Origin: Janthinobacterium sp. SUN073 | GTDB taxonomy: Bacteria > Pseudomonadota > Gammaproteobacteria > Burkholderiales > Burkholderiaceae_D | DNA length: 64,000 bases | Assembly: GCF_030397665.1 (NCBI RefSeq) | Contig: NZ_JAPUBT010000010.1 | Span: 62,001-126,000, forward strand | Direction of reading: 5' to 3' | Shown here: in pieces, positions 19,767 to 28,280 of the stretch | Numbering within the stretch: the stretch's first letter is position 1 | Layout of the letters: each line of letters begins with the position of its first letter | Notes under the pieces: generated by a model | Seen by the model: the letters and a program-made list of their open reading frames with translations, nothing else | Told to the model about the DNA's origin: nothing | Databases searched by the model: none | Position numbers and translations under genes: made by a program

Positions 19767-21029
19767 TCAGGAGGGGGGCGCGGCCTGCCGCCGCCTGGCA
19801 TGCAGGAGCCAGCAGGCCAGCATGCCGATCAAAATGCCCCAGAAGGCCGAGCCCAGGCCCAGGAAACTCATGCCCGAGGCGGTGGCAAGGAAGGTGATGA
19901 CGGACGCTTCGCGGTGGTCTTCGGCCGCCGCTATGCCGGCGAGGTTGACGGTGATGGCGCCCAGCAGTGCCAGGCCGGCCAGGGTGGCCACCAGTTCGCG
20001 CGGCAGGGCGGCGAACAGCATCACCAGCGAGCCGCCGCACAGTCCGGCGAGCAGGTAGAACAGGCCGTTGGCCACGCCAGCGATGTAGCGCCGCGCGGGA
20101 TCGTCATGCGCATCGCGTCCCGTGCACATGGCCGCGGTGATGGCGGCGATGGCGATCGTGATCCCGCCCGCGCAGGCCACGGCCAGCGAAGCCAGGCTGC
20201 TGGCCGTGAGGATGGGGCGCACCGGGCTGTCATAGCCGGCCCCGCGCAGCACGGCCATGCCTGGCAGGTACTGGCCGGTCAGGGTGGTCAGCACCAGCGG
20301 CAGCGCCAGGCTGAAGGTGCCGGCCCACGACCAGGTGGGCGCGATGAAGCGCGGCGTGGCCAGCTCCAGCGTGATGCCGCCAAAGTGCGTGTGGCCGCCG
20401 GCCCAAGCCAGCAGCGCGCCGGTGAGCAGCAGCAGCACGATGCAATAGCGCGGCAGCAGGCGCTTGAACACCAGGTAGGCGGCGATCATGCCGCAACTGA
20501 GGAGTGGCAGCGAGCCGATGGATTTGAAGGCATTCAGGCCAAATGGCAGCAAGATGCCGGCCATCATGCCGCTGGCAATGCCTTTGGGAATGAGCGCCAT
20601 CAGACGGTCGAACTGGCCCATCACGCCGATGGCCAGCAGGATCAGCGCGGCCGTCAAGTACGCGCCCACCGCTTCGCTGACCGGCATGGCGGGAAACAGG
20701 GTGATCAGGAGTGCGGTGCCGGGCGCCGACCAGGCCGTGATGACGGGGATGCGCAGCTTCCAGCTGAGGAAAATACCCGCCAGCCCCGCTCCGACGGAAA
20801 TGCCCCAGACCCAGGAGGCAAACATGGCATTGCTCATGTGCGCCGCCTGGGCCGCCTGGTAAAAAATCGCCAGCGGACCCGCATACGACACCAGCACGGC
20901 CATGAATCCGGCGGCCACGGCTGATACGGACCAGTCAGCCAGACGCAGCCCGCCGGCGGCCCGGCCGCTGTCGCGCGGTTCCGACGGCAGGCCGGCTGCG
21001 TGCTGCTGTGGTTTTATGCTGTGCGGCAA
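19767..21029 (-). CDS. benE: Benzoate/H+ symporter BenE
   Basis: A 420-residue membrane transporter of the BenE family with about 12 helices. Typical segments are VSAVAAGFMAVLVSYAGPLAIFYQAA near the N-terminus and the ITAWSAPGTALL motif (residue ~93). It is first in the benE-benK-porin operon, and its upstream region has the second LysR-type operator (21101-21126), tying it to benzoate catabolism. Confidence 0.9.
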   Translation of the reverse strand: MPHSIKPQQHAAGLPSEPRDSGRAAGGLRLADWSVSAVAAGFMAVLVSYAGPLAIFYQAAQAAHMSNAMFASWVWGISVGAGLAGIFLSWKLRIPVITAWSAPGTALLITLFPAMPVSEAVGAYLTAALILLAIGVMGQFDRLMALIPKGIASGMMAGILLPFGLNAFKSIGSLPLLSCGMIAAYLVFKRLLPRYCIVLLLLTGALLAWAGGHTHFGGITLELATPRFIAPTWSWAGTFSLALPLVLTTLTGQYLPGMAVLRGAGYDSPVRPILTASSLASLAVACAGGITIAIAAITAAMCTGRDAHDDPARRYIAGVANGLFYLLAGLCGGSLVMLFAALPRELVATLAGLALLGAITVNLAGIAAAEDHREASVITFLATASGMSFLGLGSAFWGILIGMLACWLLHARRRQAAPPS

Positions 21030-21100
21030 GATATCACCTTGGCTGTTATCTGATATATAGAGAATAGATAACTGGTGCGGTGGCGTCCAACACCGATTGG

Positions 21101-21126
21101 GTATCCATTCGATACTTAAAAGGTAT
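21101..21126. promoter_or_regulatory. Second CatR/BenM-type operator, upstream of benE
   Basis: It has the same GTAT-N7-ATAC-N7-GTAT arrangement as at 16238-16263. The inner spacer TTAAAAG is identical in both sites, as is the CGTCCAACAC block seven bases before the first half-site (21084-21093). It begins 72 bases upstream of the benE start (73 for catB), so benE is inferred to be in the same regulon. The divergent GntP gene starts 140 bases on the other side. Confidence 0.78.
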
Positions 21127-21265
21127 GCGTCTCGCCGGGGCGGGGAATATGTCCGGGACGTTGCACCTGCGGAGAAATTGATATTTCCAATAGGAAATCA
21201 GTACAAACCATGATACTTTTTGCATGGTTGTTGAACGATAAATTTTCCACAGAGGTCCGAACGAC

Positions 21266-22663
21266 ATGTCTTTTTTGATAGTGCTGGCCGCCCTGGCCTT
21301 CCTCATGCTGGCCGCCTACCGTGGCTACAGCGTGATCCTGTTTGCTCCCGTGGCCGCGCTGGGTGCGGTGCTGCTGACCGACGCGTCGGCAGTGGCGCCT
21401 GTGTTCAGCGGCATCTTCATGGAAAAGATGGTGGGCTTTATCAAGCTCTACTTTCCTGTATTTTTGCTGGGCGCCGTGTTCGGCAAGCTGATCGAACTGT
21501 CCGGCTTTTCCCAGTCCATCGTGGTGGCCGCCATCCGTTACATCGGCCGCTCGCGCGCCAATGCCGTGATCGTCGCCGTGTGCGGCGCCCTGACGTATGG
21601 CGGCGTGTCGCTGTTCGTGGTGGTGTTTGCCGTGTATCCGTTTGCGGCCGAGCTTTACCGCCAAAGCAACATCCCCAAGCGCCTGATGCCGGGCGCCATC
21701 GCCCTCGGTGCCTTCTCCTTCACCATGGATACCTTGCCCGGCACGCCGCAGATCCAGAACATCATTCCCACCACTTTTTTCCAGACTACGGGCTGGGCCG
21801 CGCCATGGCTGGGCACCATCGGCGCCGTGCTGACGGTGGCAACTGGCCTGGCTTACCTGGAATGGCGGCGGCGTTCGGTGATGGCCAGCGGCGAAGGCTA
21901 TGGCGGCGATACCGAGCCGGTCGCGCCGGCCGACCCGGCGAATCTGCCGTCGCCGCTGCTGTCGCTTGCGCCGCTATTGCTGGTGGGCGTGGCCAATTTC
22001 CTGCTGACGCATGCGATACCGCGCTGGTATGGCGCCAGCCACGTCATCACCAGCGATGAGCTGCCGGGCCTGCATGCGCCTGTGACCACCTCGATCAGCG
22101 CCGTGGTCGGCATCTGGGCCGTCGAAGGGGCCTTGTTGCTGGGCATTTTACTTGTATGCGCCACCGCCTTCCGGCGCATCAAGGACTCCTTTGCCGAAGG
22201 CACGAAAACCGCCGTCGGCGGCGCCTTGCTGGCGGCCATGAATACGGCCTCCGAATATGGCTTCGGCGGCGTCATTGCCGCGCTGCCCGGTTTTATCGCC
22301 GTCAGCAATACGCTGCGCAGCGTGCCCGACCCGCTGGTCAATGCGGCCGTCTCGGTGACGGCCCTGGCCGGCATCACGGGGTCGGCCTCGGGTGGCATGA
22401 GCATCGCGCTGGCCGCCATGTCCGACAGCTTCATCGCCGCCGCGCACCAGGCCCACATTCCGCTGGAAGTGATGCACCGCGTGGTGGCCATGGCCAGCGG
22501 CGGCATGGATACCCTGCCGCACAACGGCGCCGTCATCACGCTGCTGGCCGTGACGGGACTGACGCACCGGCAGTCCTACCGCGATATTTTCGGCATTACC
22601 GTGATCAAGACCGGCGTCGTGTTTTTGGTGATTGCTACATACTATCTGACCGGGCTGGTGTGA
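21266..22663 (+). CDS. GntP-family permease
   Basis: A 465-residue inner-membrane permease with about 12-14 hydrophobic segments, of the gluconate:H+ symporter (GntP) family that also moves other hydroxy-acids. Recognisable stretches: VCGALTYGGVSLFVVVFAVYP (residues ~110-130), FTMDTLPGTPQIQNIIPTTFF (~150-170) and the C-terminal MASGGMDTLPHNGAVI. An AGAGG precedes the ATG. It is divergent from benE and could be co-regulated through the operator between them; the substrate is unknown. Confidence 0.82.
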   Translation: MSFLIVLAALAFLMLAAYRGYSVILFAPVAALGAVLLTDASAVAPVFSGIFMEKMVGFIKLYFPVFLLGAVFGKLIELSGFSQSIVVAAIRYIGRSRANAVIVAVCGALTYGGVSLFVVVFAVYPFAAELYRQSNIPKRLMPGAIALGAFSFTMDTLPGTPQIQNIIPTTFFQTTGWAAPWLGTIGAVLTVATGLAYLEWRRRSVMASGEGYGGDTEPVAPADPANLPSPLLSLAPLLLVGVANFLLTHAIPRWYGASHVITSDELPGLHAPVTTSISAVVGIWAVEGALLLGILLVCATAFRRIKDSFAEGTKTAVGGALLAAMNTASEYGFGGVIAALPGFIAVSNTLRSVPDPLVNAAVSVTALAGITGSASGGMSIALAAMSDSFIAAAHQAHIPLEVMHRVVAMASGGMDTLPHNGAVITLLAVTGLTHRQSYRDIFGITVIKTGVVFLVIATYYLTGLV

Positions 22664-22698
22664 GTCATCGGTTTGAGTGCTCCAGGATTGCGCCAGGG

Positions 22699-23613
22699 TT
22701 AAGGGGGACTGATTGCTGGAACATGATCGACAGCTTGCACGGTTAATTCGCCTATCGGCACTCGCTGTGTAGAACCGCTGACCGGCTCGAACAGCACGAT
22801 AGCAGCAGGTGTCGAGACGACCACCCGACCAATTGCCACCCGGGTTGCATCCTTGAAAAGCGCAACGCAGTTGGCTGTCGAGATGACAGGCACATTCTTT
22901 TTTCGAGGGGTGGACAACACCTGCAGCAACGCTGCATGTGCTCTGACCGGCTCGCAAGTGGCGGGGCTAATTACAAACTTCCTGAAGTAGAGGGTTCCCA
23001 GTTGCATGCCAAACATGGGGACGATGGAAATCAGGATCACTGTGAATATGAGAACACCGGCAACCAAAAATGGACTAATGAATATGAATCCGCCAAACAA
23101 GCCTGATTCGATCATCCCCTTGGCCAGTAAGCGGCCGCTTGAGTCATGTTTGGTCGGGCGCCAAAAATAGCGCCAGAAACTATTCGGTCCCATGAGTGTT
23201 TTGGCCTGGCGGGTTCCTGAGTAAAGCAGGGCGCATATAAAAATGAACATGCCCGCTGTCGCCACAAGGCCGAGTGGCCAAGCCTGTTCAAGCATCGGCT
23301 GCCATTTGATTGCATCGATTCCCAGAACCGCGGAAATCATGGCGTATACCGATAACCCGAGGAGATCCAATACGGATGTATAGACTGTCTGGTGTGGTAT
23401 GCCAAATGTCGTTTCAACCGCCATGGCGACGCCATAACCAAGCAATGTAAGGGCCAGGCTGCTGGCCGAAATGATGGTGATACCCCATGTCATGCTGTTG
23501 CTGGTCTTCTTGACAGCGTTGCTATTGTCACGTGACAGCCTGGTGCGCATGGCGCCAGATGCCGTACGCTTGCCTTGATTTGCCTGAGGTGTTCGTGTCA
23601 TGCTTGGACGCAT
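22699..23613 (-). CDS. Membrane protein of unknown function
   Basis: A protein of about 304 residues with a basic, Ser/Asn-rich N-terminal tail, then four likely transmembrane segments (ITIISASSLALTLLGYGVAMAV near residue 47, LLGLSVYAMISAVLGI, LGLVATAGMFIFICALLY, and GFIFISPFLVAGVLIFTVILISIVPMF). The C-terminal ~90 residues are soluble (VPVISTANCVALFKDATRVAIGRVVV). The ATG at 23613 follows AAGGAG by seven bases and is preferred to 23619. It converges with the GntP gene. No family was recognised. It sits just outside the island and is possibly paired with the next small membrane protein. Confidence 0.6.
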   Translation of the reverse strand: MRPSMTRTPQANQGKRTASGAMRTRLSRDNSNAVKKTSNSMTWGITIISASSLALTLLGYGVAMAVETTFGIPHQTVYTSVLDLLGLSVYAMISAVLGIDAIKWQPMLEQAWPLGLVATAGMFIFICALLYSGTRQAKTLMGPNSFWRYFWRPTKHDSSGRLLAKGMIESGLFGGFIFISPFLVAGVLIFTVILISIVPMFGMQLGTLYFRKFVISPATCEPVRAHAALLQVLSTPRKKNVPVISTANCVALFKDATRVAIGRVVVSTPAAIVLFEPVSGSTQRVPIGELTVQAVDHVPAISPP

Positions 23614-23701
23614 TATCATGCTCCTTGTTGGGGCGCTAGCCTGCGGCGCGGCGTCTGTTTCCTGACGCCGGCGTTGACTGCTCCGGCTGCTTTGGTGACG
23701 A

Positions 23702-24061
23702 TTACCATGGCATGCCTCTCAAGGCTTGTCCCAATTGCTGCAGGAAGATCAAGAACCGCACCACGACAATGAGTGTTGCAATAAAAACCAATCCATACTG
23801 CTCGCCCATTGTGAGTTGGCCTGATTTTTGCAGCTTGAACGATGCCCAAAGAAACAGGCACAGTGCGACGCACGCAAGCGGGATTTTCAGTGGCCTGTCG
23901 TTGAAATCAGGCACGCTGATGCCTGTGAATATCCCAATTAACTCAGTCGGGTGATCGATCAGGAGCAGGAAAAAGGTGAGGATCGGGAGAAATCCGATGA
24001 GCAGCCCAAGCAGATATGCTTTCTTCTTATTTGCTGCTTGCTCTGGCGGATGATTCATCAT
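23702..24061 (-). CDS. Small membrane protein of unknown function
   Basis: A 119-residue protein with three hydrophobic segments (YLLGLLIGFLPILTFFLLLI; IPLACVALCLFLWASF; GLVFIATLIVVVRFLIFLQQL) and no recognised family. It lies directly upstream of the other unknown membrane protein on the same strand (89-base gap), so the two may act together. It is the last gene before the tRNA remnant that marks the island's left end. Confidence 0.55.
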   Translation of the reverse strand: MMNHPPEQAANKKKAYLLGLLIGFLPILTFFLLLIDHPTELIGIFTGISVPDFNDRPLKIPLACVALCLFLWASFKLQKSGQLTMGEQYGLVFIATLIVVVRFLIFLQQLGQALRGMPW

Positions 24062-24157
24062 GGCTTAGGCGCCTTTTCAGAAAGTTATGCCACCCAGCGA
24101 CGCAGACTTGTGACGCGAATTCAGGTATGGAGTGATGCCGATGGCATTGGACGATGC

Positions 24158-24204
24158 TGGTCGGGGTGAGAGGATTCGAACCTCCGGCCTCTGCGTCCCG
24201 AACG
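24158..24204 (-). other. attL: displaced 3' half of host tRNA-Pro(CGG)
   Basis: Read on the minus strand, this 47-base stretch is a tRNA from the anticodon loop (TTCGGGA) through variable loop, T-arm (GGAGG-TTCGAAT-CCTCT), acceptor strand CACCCCG and discriminator A to an encoded CCA. The 5' half is missing. The first 17 bases of it (24188-24204) are identical to 35923-35939 in the complete tRNA-Pro, which makes this the integration core. It is the original host 3' end displaced by island insertion. Confidence 0.85.
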
Positions 24205-24799
24205 TGAACTTTCCGATCTATACTATACTCATTTTGAGAGATATTTATTATAAATCAAAGACTTAGAATTTAAAGATATTTCTTCGTAGATATCAAAATG
24301 CGTGGCAAAAAGAGAAAACTGCCACTGATTTGGCACTGATTTTTGAACTGTTCGGCCAGCCACTGATCTGCCATTTTTGCGTGTCATGATGTGCCGCCCA
24401 CCGGGGAGTACGTTGGCCAGTGCACTGAAATTCAACCAGGCGCGGACGCCATCGCCGATGCGAGGAAGGCGTGGAGGGTTTCAAATACGCCTCAATGTGC
24501 GGCTAGAATTGTCTAGTTGATAGGAGTCCAGTGCAGACACCCTTGTTTAATAAGTAGAGCAAAAGACCGCTTTCGTCTGCGGAATCAATCGATTCCCGCG
24601 ATAGCGATACGATTGAGGAAAATGTGCGTTTGGTTAAGTTGATGCCAGCTTTATTGCAACTTACGGCTATTGCATAAATAGACGTTAAGCTTTTTTATTT
24701 TGAAATCAGCTATCAATATAGCATTGATATTTTCATTAAAATAAATCAATAGCTTATGAGTTTATGCGGAAAGGTAGAGTGAAATAATAATGAATTATT
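24205..24799. other. AT-rich left end of island, no gene seen; contains repeated putative integrase arm sites
   Basis: No credible coding sequence. Three copies of a nonamer, GCCACTGAT or GGCACTGAT, occur at 24321-24329, 24332-24340 and 24359-24367. A related GCCACTGA is at 35830-35837 near the other end, between the integrase gene and the tRNA. Such short repeats flanking an att core are typical of integrase or excisionase arm sites. The part 24640-24799 is very AT-rich and lies downstream of the reverse transcriptase gene; no strong hairpin terminator was recognised. Confidence 0.45.
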
Positions 24800-25741
24800 T
24801 CAAAAAATAGATGGTGTTAAGCTCATGAATTGCTGATGTGAATTACTAAGTCGAGCCTTCTTAGCTTGGGCGTATTTATTTTCTGGCTCAATTTGCAATA
24901 GATAATTAATTTTCCCAAGTAATTTCTCATAAATCAGTGGGTCGACTTTTTTCATGGCCGCTAAATTGTCAACATTCATTTCCAGCTCGTGTATTTCTGC
25001 ACGAAGTTTACGCTTGTAAGTTTTGGGAACTTTGGCAACTCCAGAAGAAATGGAAACTCCTGTAATTATTTTTTTAGCACCGAGTATCTTTAGCTTCGTT
25101 TTATCGGCGTTCAATCGAAAACTTCTCGATTTTAAGATGTTGTCAATTAATCGAGGAAGACTACGAGGAATCCTTTTGCCTGAAAAAGCTAGATCATCTG
25201 CGTACCGGGAATAAGTAAGATTCAACATCTTTGCCAAAGATTGTAATCGTGAATCTATTTTATGAAATACGATATTGCTGATTACGGGGCTAGTGCAAGC
25301 TCCTTGTGGCAATATTCCGTCAACACAACAGAGAAGAGAGATTGCTTGGCATACGTCAGCCTCTACTCCACATTTTTCGAGTGATTGAAATACCATTTGA
25401 CGCGAAATGCTTGAGAAGAAATCTTTCAAATCGACAGTAAGCAATTCATCTTCACCAAGATGACAAGATGCGTGTTGAAGTGCATTTGCTTTCTTCCGAT
25501 ACGCGAAAGCGCAAGGATGGGCTTCAAAATCAATAAAAAATTTGCTTAATATTTTACCTTGGATAGCAGCTAACGATGGATAGGGACAATCAATTGTCCT
25601 GTATCCTCCTCTGCGCTTAGGAATTTTGAATTTTCTATAGAATTTCGACGAATCTGCTGAAATTGGTGGAATAAGCGATAAGAGATCACTATCGAGCTGT
25701 AGCAGCTCTACGAATTCGGAAAAATTTATAACATTTCTCAT
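24800..25741 (-). CDS. Retron reverse transcriptase
   Basis: A 313-residue retron-type RT that would reverse-transcribe the adjacent ncRNA into msDNA joined 2'-5' to RNA. Key motifs: the retron-specific NAxxH (NALQH, residues 86-90), motif A DLKDFFSSIS (104-113), LPQGACTSP (144-152), catalytic YADD (180-183) and the VTG-like ITG (226-228) in the thumb-proximal region. The ATG at 25741 is chosen; it follows directly after the a2 repeat of the ncRNA, whereas an upstream TTG would sit inside a2. It is the last gene of the operon PRTase - winged helix - ncRNA - RT. Confidence 0.93.
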   Translation of the reverse strand: MRNVINFSEFVELLQLDSDLLSLIPPISADSSKFYRKFKIPKRRGGYRTIDCPYPSLAAIQGKILSKFFIDFEAHPCAFAYRKKANALQHASCHLGEDELLTVDLKDFFSSISRQMVFQSLEKCGVEADVCQAISLLCCVDGILPQGACTSPVISNIVFHKIDSRLQSLAKMLNLTYSRYADDLAFSGKRIPRSLPRLIDNILKSRSFRLNADKTKLKILGAKKIITGVSISSGVAKVPKTYKRKLRAEIHELEMNVDNLAAMKKVDPLIYEKLLGKINYLLQIEPENKYAQAKKARLSNSHQQFMSLTPSIF

Positions 25742-25744
25742 AAT

Positions 25745-25937
25745 GCAGGAGTCAACCAATACGAACTATTTCTTTTCACACAAATTATTCACGTCAGTGA
25801 ATGAATTTCACTCTACTTCAGCGGTGGAGGGGGGAAGCCCCGGAGCCGCTGAAGTAGAGTTGTATTTATTCAGTGGCTAAAAGCAGCCTGAATGATAAAG
25901 GCGGATACACCTTCGATTGCTATTGGAAGACACCTGC
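25745..25937 (-). ncRNA. Retron msr-msd non-coding RNA
   Basis: The ~193-base intergenic region upstream of the RT has the retron layout in transcription order. The a1 repeat (25921-25937) is complementary to the a2 repeat (25745-25761) at 14 of 17 positions. Directly after a1 comes AGC, whose G is the likely branching guanosine. The msr has a hairpin GCCT-loop-AGGC containing TTATCATT, the same loop sequence as in retron Ec86, then GGCT-loop-AGCC. The msd has a perfect 15-bp stem (25810-25824 with 25846-25860) capped by GGGG/CCCC, extended at its base by a 12-base arm pair with two mismatches. Exact ends need experimental mapping. Confidence 0.88.
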
Positions 25938-25941
25938 AAGC

Positions 25942-26244
25942 TCATCTTACGTGTTTTTTGACTTTCGTCAAGTGTTTTGGCTGATAAGTTTCAAGAATTA
26001 CAGGTCTTTTTGTCTTTTTCATTTTATTTAAACGCGAAAGGTCTATATTGTTTAAACTGGTTTTTAGTCTAATTCTATATCCAATTTTTTCAATCAAATT
26101 TTCGTGTAGCATAAGAGTAATTACTTCGTATATTTCTTCCGGTGATAAGTTAAAAACTTCATGGAATTCATATATCTCATGCCAACACCGATCTTGCAAC
26201 GTAGTTACAATTTCCCTTGTCGCAGTGTTTATATTTTCGCTCAT
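25942..26244 (-). CDS. Retron-associated winged-helix protein
   Basis: A 100-residue protein with a winged-helix-like N-terminal domain (REIVTTLQDRCWHEIYEFHEV...SPEEIYEVITLMLHENLIEKIG, residues ~11-60) and a basic C-terminal tail rich in Lys/Arg (residues 73-100), suggesting nucleic-acid binding. It starts one base after the PRTase stop and ends four bases before the a1 repeat of the ncRNA. In retrons that combine a PRTase and a winged-helix protein (the type III class, as I recall it), this accessory is part of the toxin complex; the msDNA would hold it inactive. Confidence 0.75.
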   Translation of the reverse strand: MSENINTATREIVTTLQDRCWHEIYEFHEVFNLSPEEIYEVITLMLHENLIEKIGYRIRLKTSLNNIDLSRLNKMKKTKRPVILETYQPKHLTKVKKHVR

Positions 26245-26245
26245 A

Positions 26246-27139
26246 CTAGCCCGCTCGAGTTAGCAATGTTCGTAGTCGAGTACCGTCTTTAAGCAGCGGC
26301 CACCAAAGAATGGGGAATACATTATTTGGGCAGTTATCATTTTGCACGCAATAAAGAGCTTCACTTTCTTCATAGCCAAGTGAGTACTCGGCTATTTTTT
26401 TTCTTTTATACGTAACGCCAAGCTTCGCCTCAATTGTCCGCATCGTCGTGGTCATATGCGAGGCCTCCAAGACGTCATATTTCTCCGTAATTGCTTTCTG
26501 CAAAGATATGTGCGAATATACTTCACATCCCGTATTAAGTCTAATATGATCTATGCCGAATTTCATTCCGCTAAATGCGAGAAAATAATATTTTACTTCT
26601 TTTATTTTTTCTTTTTCCAGTAGGCTATTTAGCCAATTCTTTTTCCTCACCATTGTTTTCCCCGAGCCTATAAAATCATCAAAGAGTACTATGGTGTCGC
26701 CATCCTTTATCTTAGCAACAGCAGCCGGGATATTTCCAATTGTACGTAGATGCCAGTCGTCAGTTGGATGGATTTTATTTTTAAGTTTTTGTAATCCAGC
26801 CGTTGAGCCATCTACTTCTCCTGCATTCGCTGTCGCAACAATCCATGTATTTTTATAAGATAATCCCCAGGATTGAATTTTTTCATCAATTTTCTTACAG
26901 GCTAGAATTTCTTTCTGCTGATCAAACATGCAAAAATCGCTAATCAACGTCTTTAATAGAAGTTGCTCCTCCCTAGTATCACAAATATTCCACAAATCAG
27001 TCAACTCACCAGAGTGATTTTTTATCCAAGGCTGGATGTCGATCAGATCAAACATGTCTTGCAAGACATCTTGGGGCATTTTCTTTGCTAGAATGGACAT
27101 GTGGGTGAGAGATGAAAATATTTCATTGAGATGGGACAC
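26246..27139 (-). CDS. Retron effector, phosphoribosyltransferase-like (PRTase) protein
   Basis: A 297-residue protein with a PRPP-binding-loop-like motif, hydrophobic strand + DD + small residues: TIVLFDDFIGSGKTMV (residues 149-164). This is characteristic of conflict-system PRTase domains. An N-terminal helical region (residues 1-95) precedes it, and the C-terminus has a WW/Cys-containing segment (CPNNVFPILWWPLLKDG). It is first in the retron operon and is inferred to be the toxic effector released when phage attack perturbs the msDNA. The start used is GTG at 27139 without a clear Shine-Dalgarno; an ATG 13 codons in is possible. Confidence 0.78.
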   Translation of the reverse strand: MSHLNEIFSSLTHMSILAKKMPQDVLQDMFDLIDIQPWIKNHSGELTDLWNICDTREEQLLLKTLISDFCMFDQQKEILACKKIDEKIQSWGLSYKNTWIVATANAGEVDGSTAGLQKLKNKIHPTDDWHLRTIGNIPAAVAKIKDGDTIVLFDDFIGSGKTMVRKKNWLNSLLEKEKIKEVKYYFLAFSGMKFGIDHIRLNTGCEVYSHISLQKAITEKYDVLEASHMTTTMRTIEAKLGVTYKRKKIAEYSLGYEESEALYCVQNDNCPNNVFPILWWPLLKDGTRLRTLLTRAG

Positions 27140-28260
27140 TATTTTACAAGGAATGTTGCTATGATTGCAGCCAGCTTCAGCTTTGTTACTAAGCGGTAGC
27201 CTTTTATTTTAAAATAAATAAATTATTATTTTATTTTAAATAAATGAATTATGAATTTGTGGAGCAAGGTCATCTTCAAGGGGAATTTCTTGTTGAAAGC
27301 ATTTTGCAACTTATAGAATATAATGTCATTCTGCATAAATTTCCACGAAGTTTTTAACCAGATATAAATGAAGCATGCTGGTTATACGGAAAATTTAAAT
27401 CTCGGCCGACTCAATTGGATTTCAGACAATCATTATTATACTGTCTCCGTCCGCTTGTGGCACAAGCTGTGTAAAAATGCCAAAACACGAAATTTTCATG
27501 GATAGTGTGACTATTCCCTGTGTCGAGACAATTGTGTGGCGGCCGTTCTGAACAGTCCTTTTTTCTCATGCCGATTTTTTCTGCGTTTTTACACAGCTTG
27601 GATCGCTTGCCGTCGTTCGCAGGTAGCAGCGGGCAATTATATGCTTGAATTGTAGTACGGAAATTATAGAGTACTATGCAGGATGATTTTTTGCCAGGGT
27701 AGACCACCTTATCAGCATGATCGTGAGCAGGATGGTTGCCCCGGCCCTGCTTACCCGAGGCAGATCGGATCGACATGTCCATGCTGGCAGGTATAGCAAC
27801 AAGGTGTGTTGCCCGCCGGGAGGAAGCCGGAAAACGCATCTGGGGGCAGCAAGCATGCCGGTGCGGAGCCGAACCAGACCATGCGCTGAATGCCTGCGCG
27901 TTGCGAGCATAGCAGAAGCAGTCATGATGGCGCAGGGCTTTCTGCGATGCTTCGGTGCCGTGCGCCGTGAGGCGCTGGCCCAAGCTACGGCAGGCCACTG
28001 CTCGAACAATGCGGCGTCAATTCCGCACCCGGGCAGGGCGACCAGTTCCGTCCGGCTTACCTGCGGCTCTTGCTGCATCGGGATGGTGCCGCGGGCGAGA
28101 AGGATTGTTAGTCGTGGAACTTCTTCCTTAATGACGGGATATATATGGCCCTTATGTCTGTTGTTGGCCGAACGCGGTCGGTGGCCAAGAGAATAGTATT
28201 TTGCTCATCTGAAAAATGCGCGGAATCTCACACTTTTGGAATACGATATACCGGAGTAAA
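27140..28260. other. Retron promoter region and adjoining DNA without a credible gene
   Basis: 27140-27420 is extremely AT-rich and includes a perfect 14-base palindrome TTATTTTAAAATAA at 27204-27217; it must contain the promoter of the retron operon. From 27420 composition rises toward GC-rich. Open frames at 27.4-28.2 kb on both strands overlap one another, lack recognisable domains and have no good ribosome sites. One short minus-strand frame (about 27747-27860) reads a Cys/His-rich PCCYTC..HGHVDPIC segment but is bounded by stops, so at most it is a decayed gene. Confidence 0.5.
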
Positions 28261-28280
28261 CTTCACGAGATGAGAGTAAG

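Noticed and set aside
24229-24484. Short minus-strand frames near attL
   Set aside because: Overlap each other and the nonamer repeats, lack ribosome sites and have no domain pattern.
25810-25860. Simple transcription terminator between the winged-helix gene and RT
   Set aside because: The long stem lies inside paired a1/a2 repeats with an msr loop and has no U-tract, so the retron msd explains it better.
27411-28196. Three overlapping frames on both strands as genes
   Set aside because: Mutually overlapping, no domain, unusual residue composition; the only motif-like stretch is in a third frame broken by stops.
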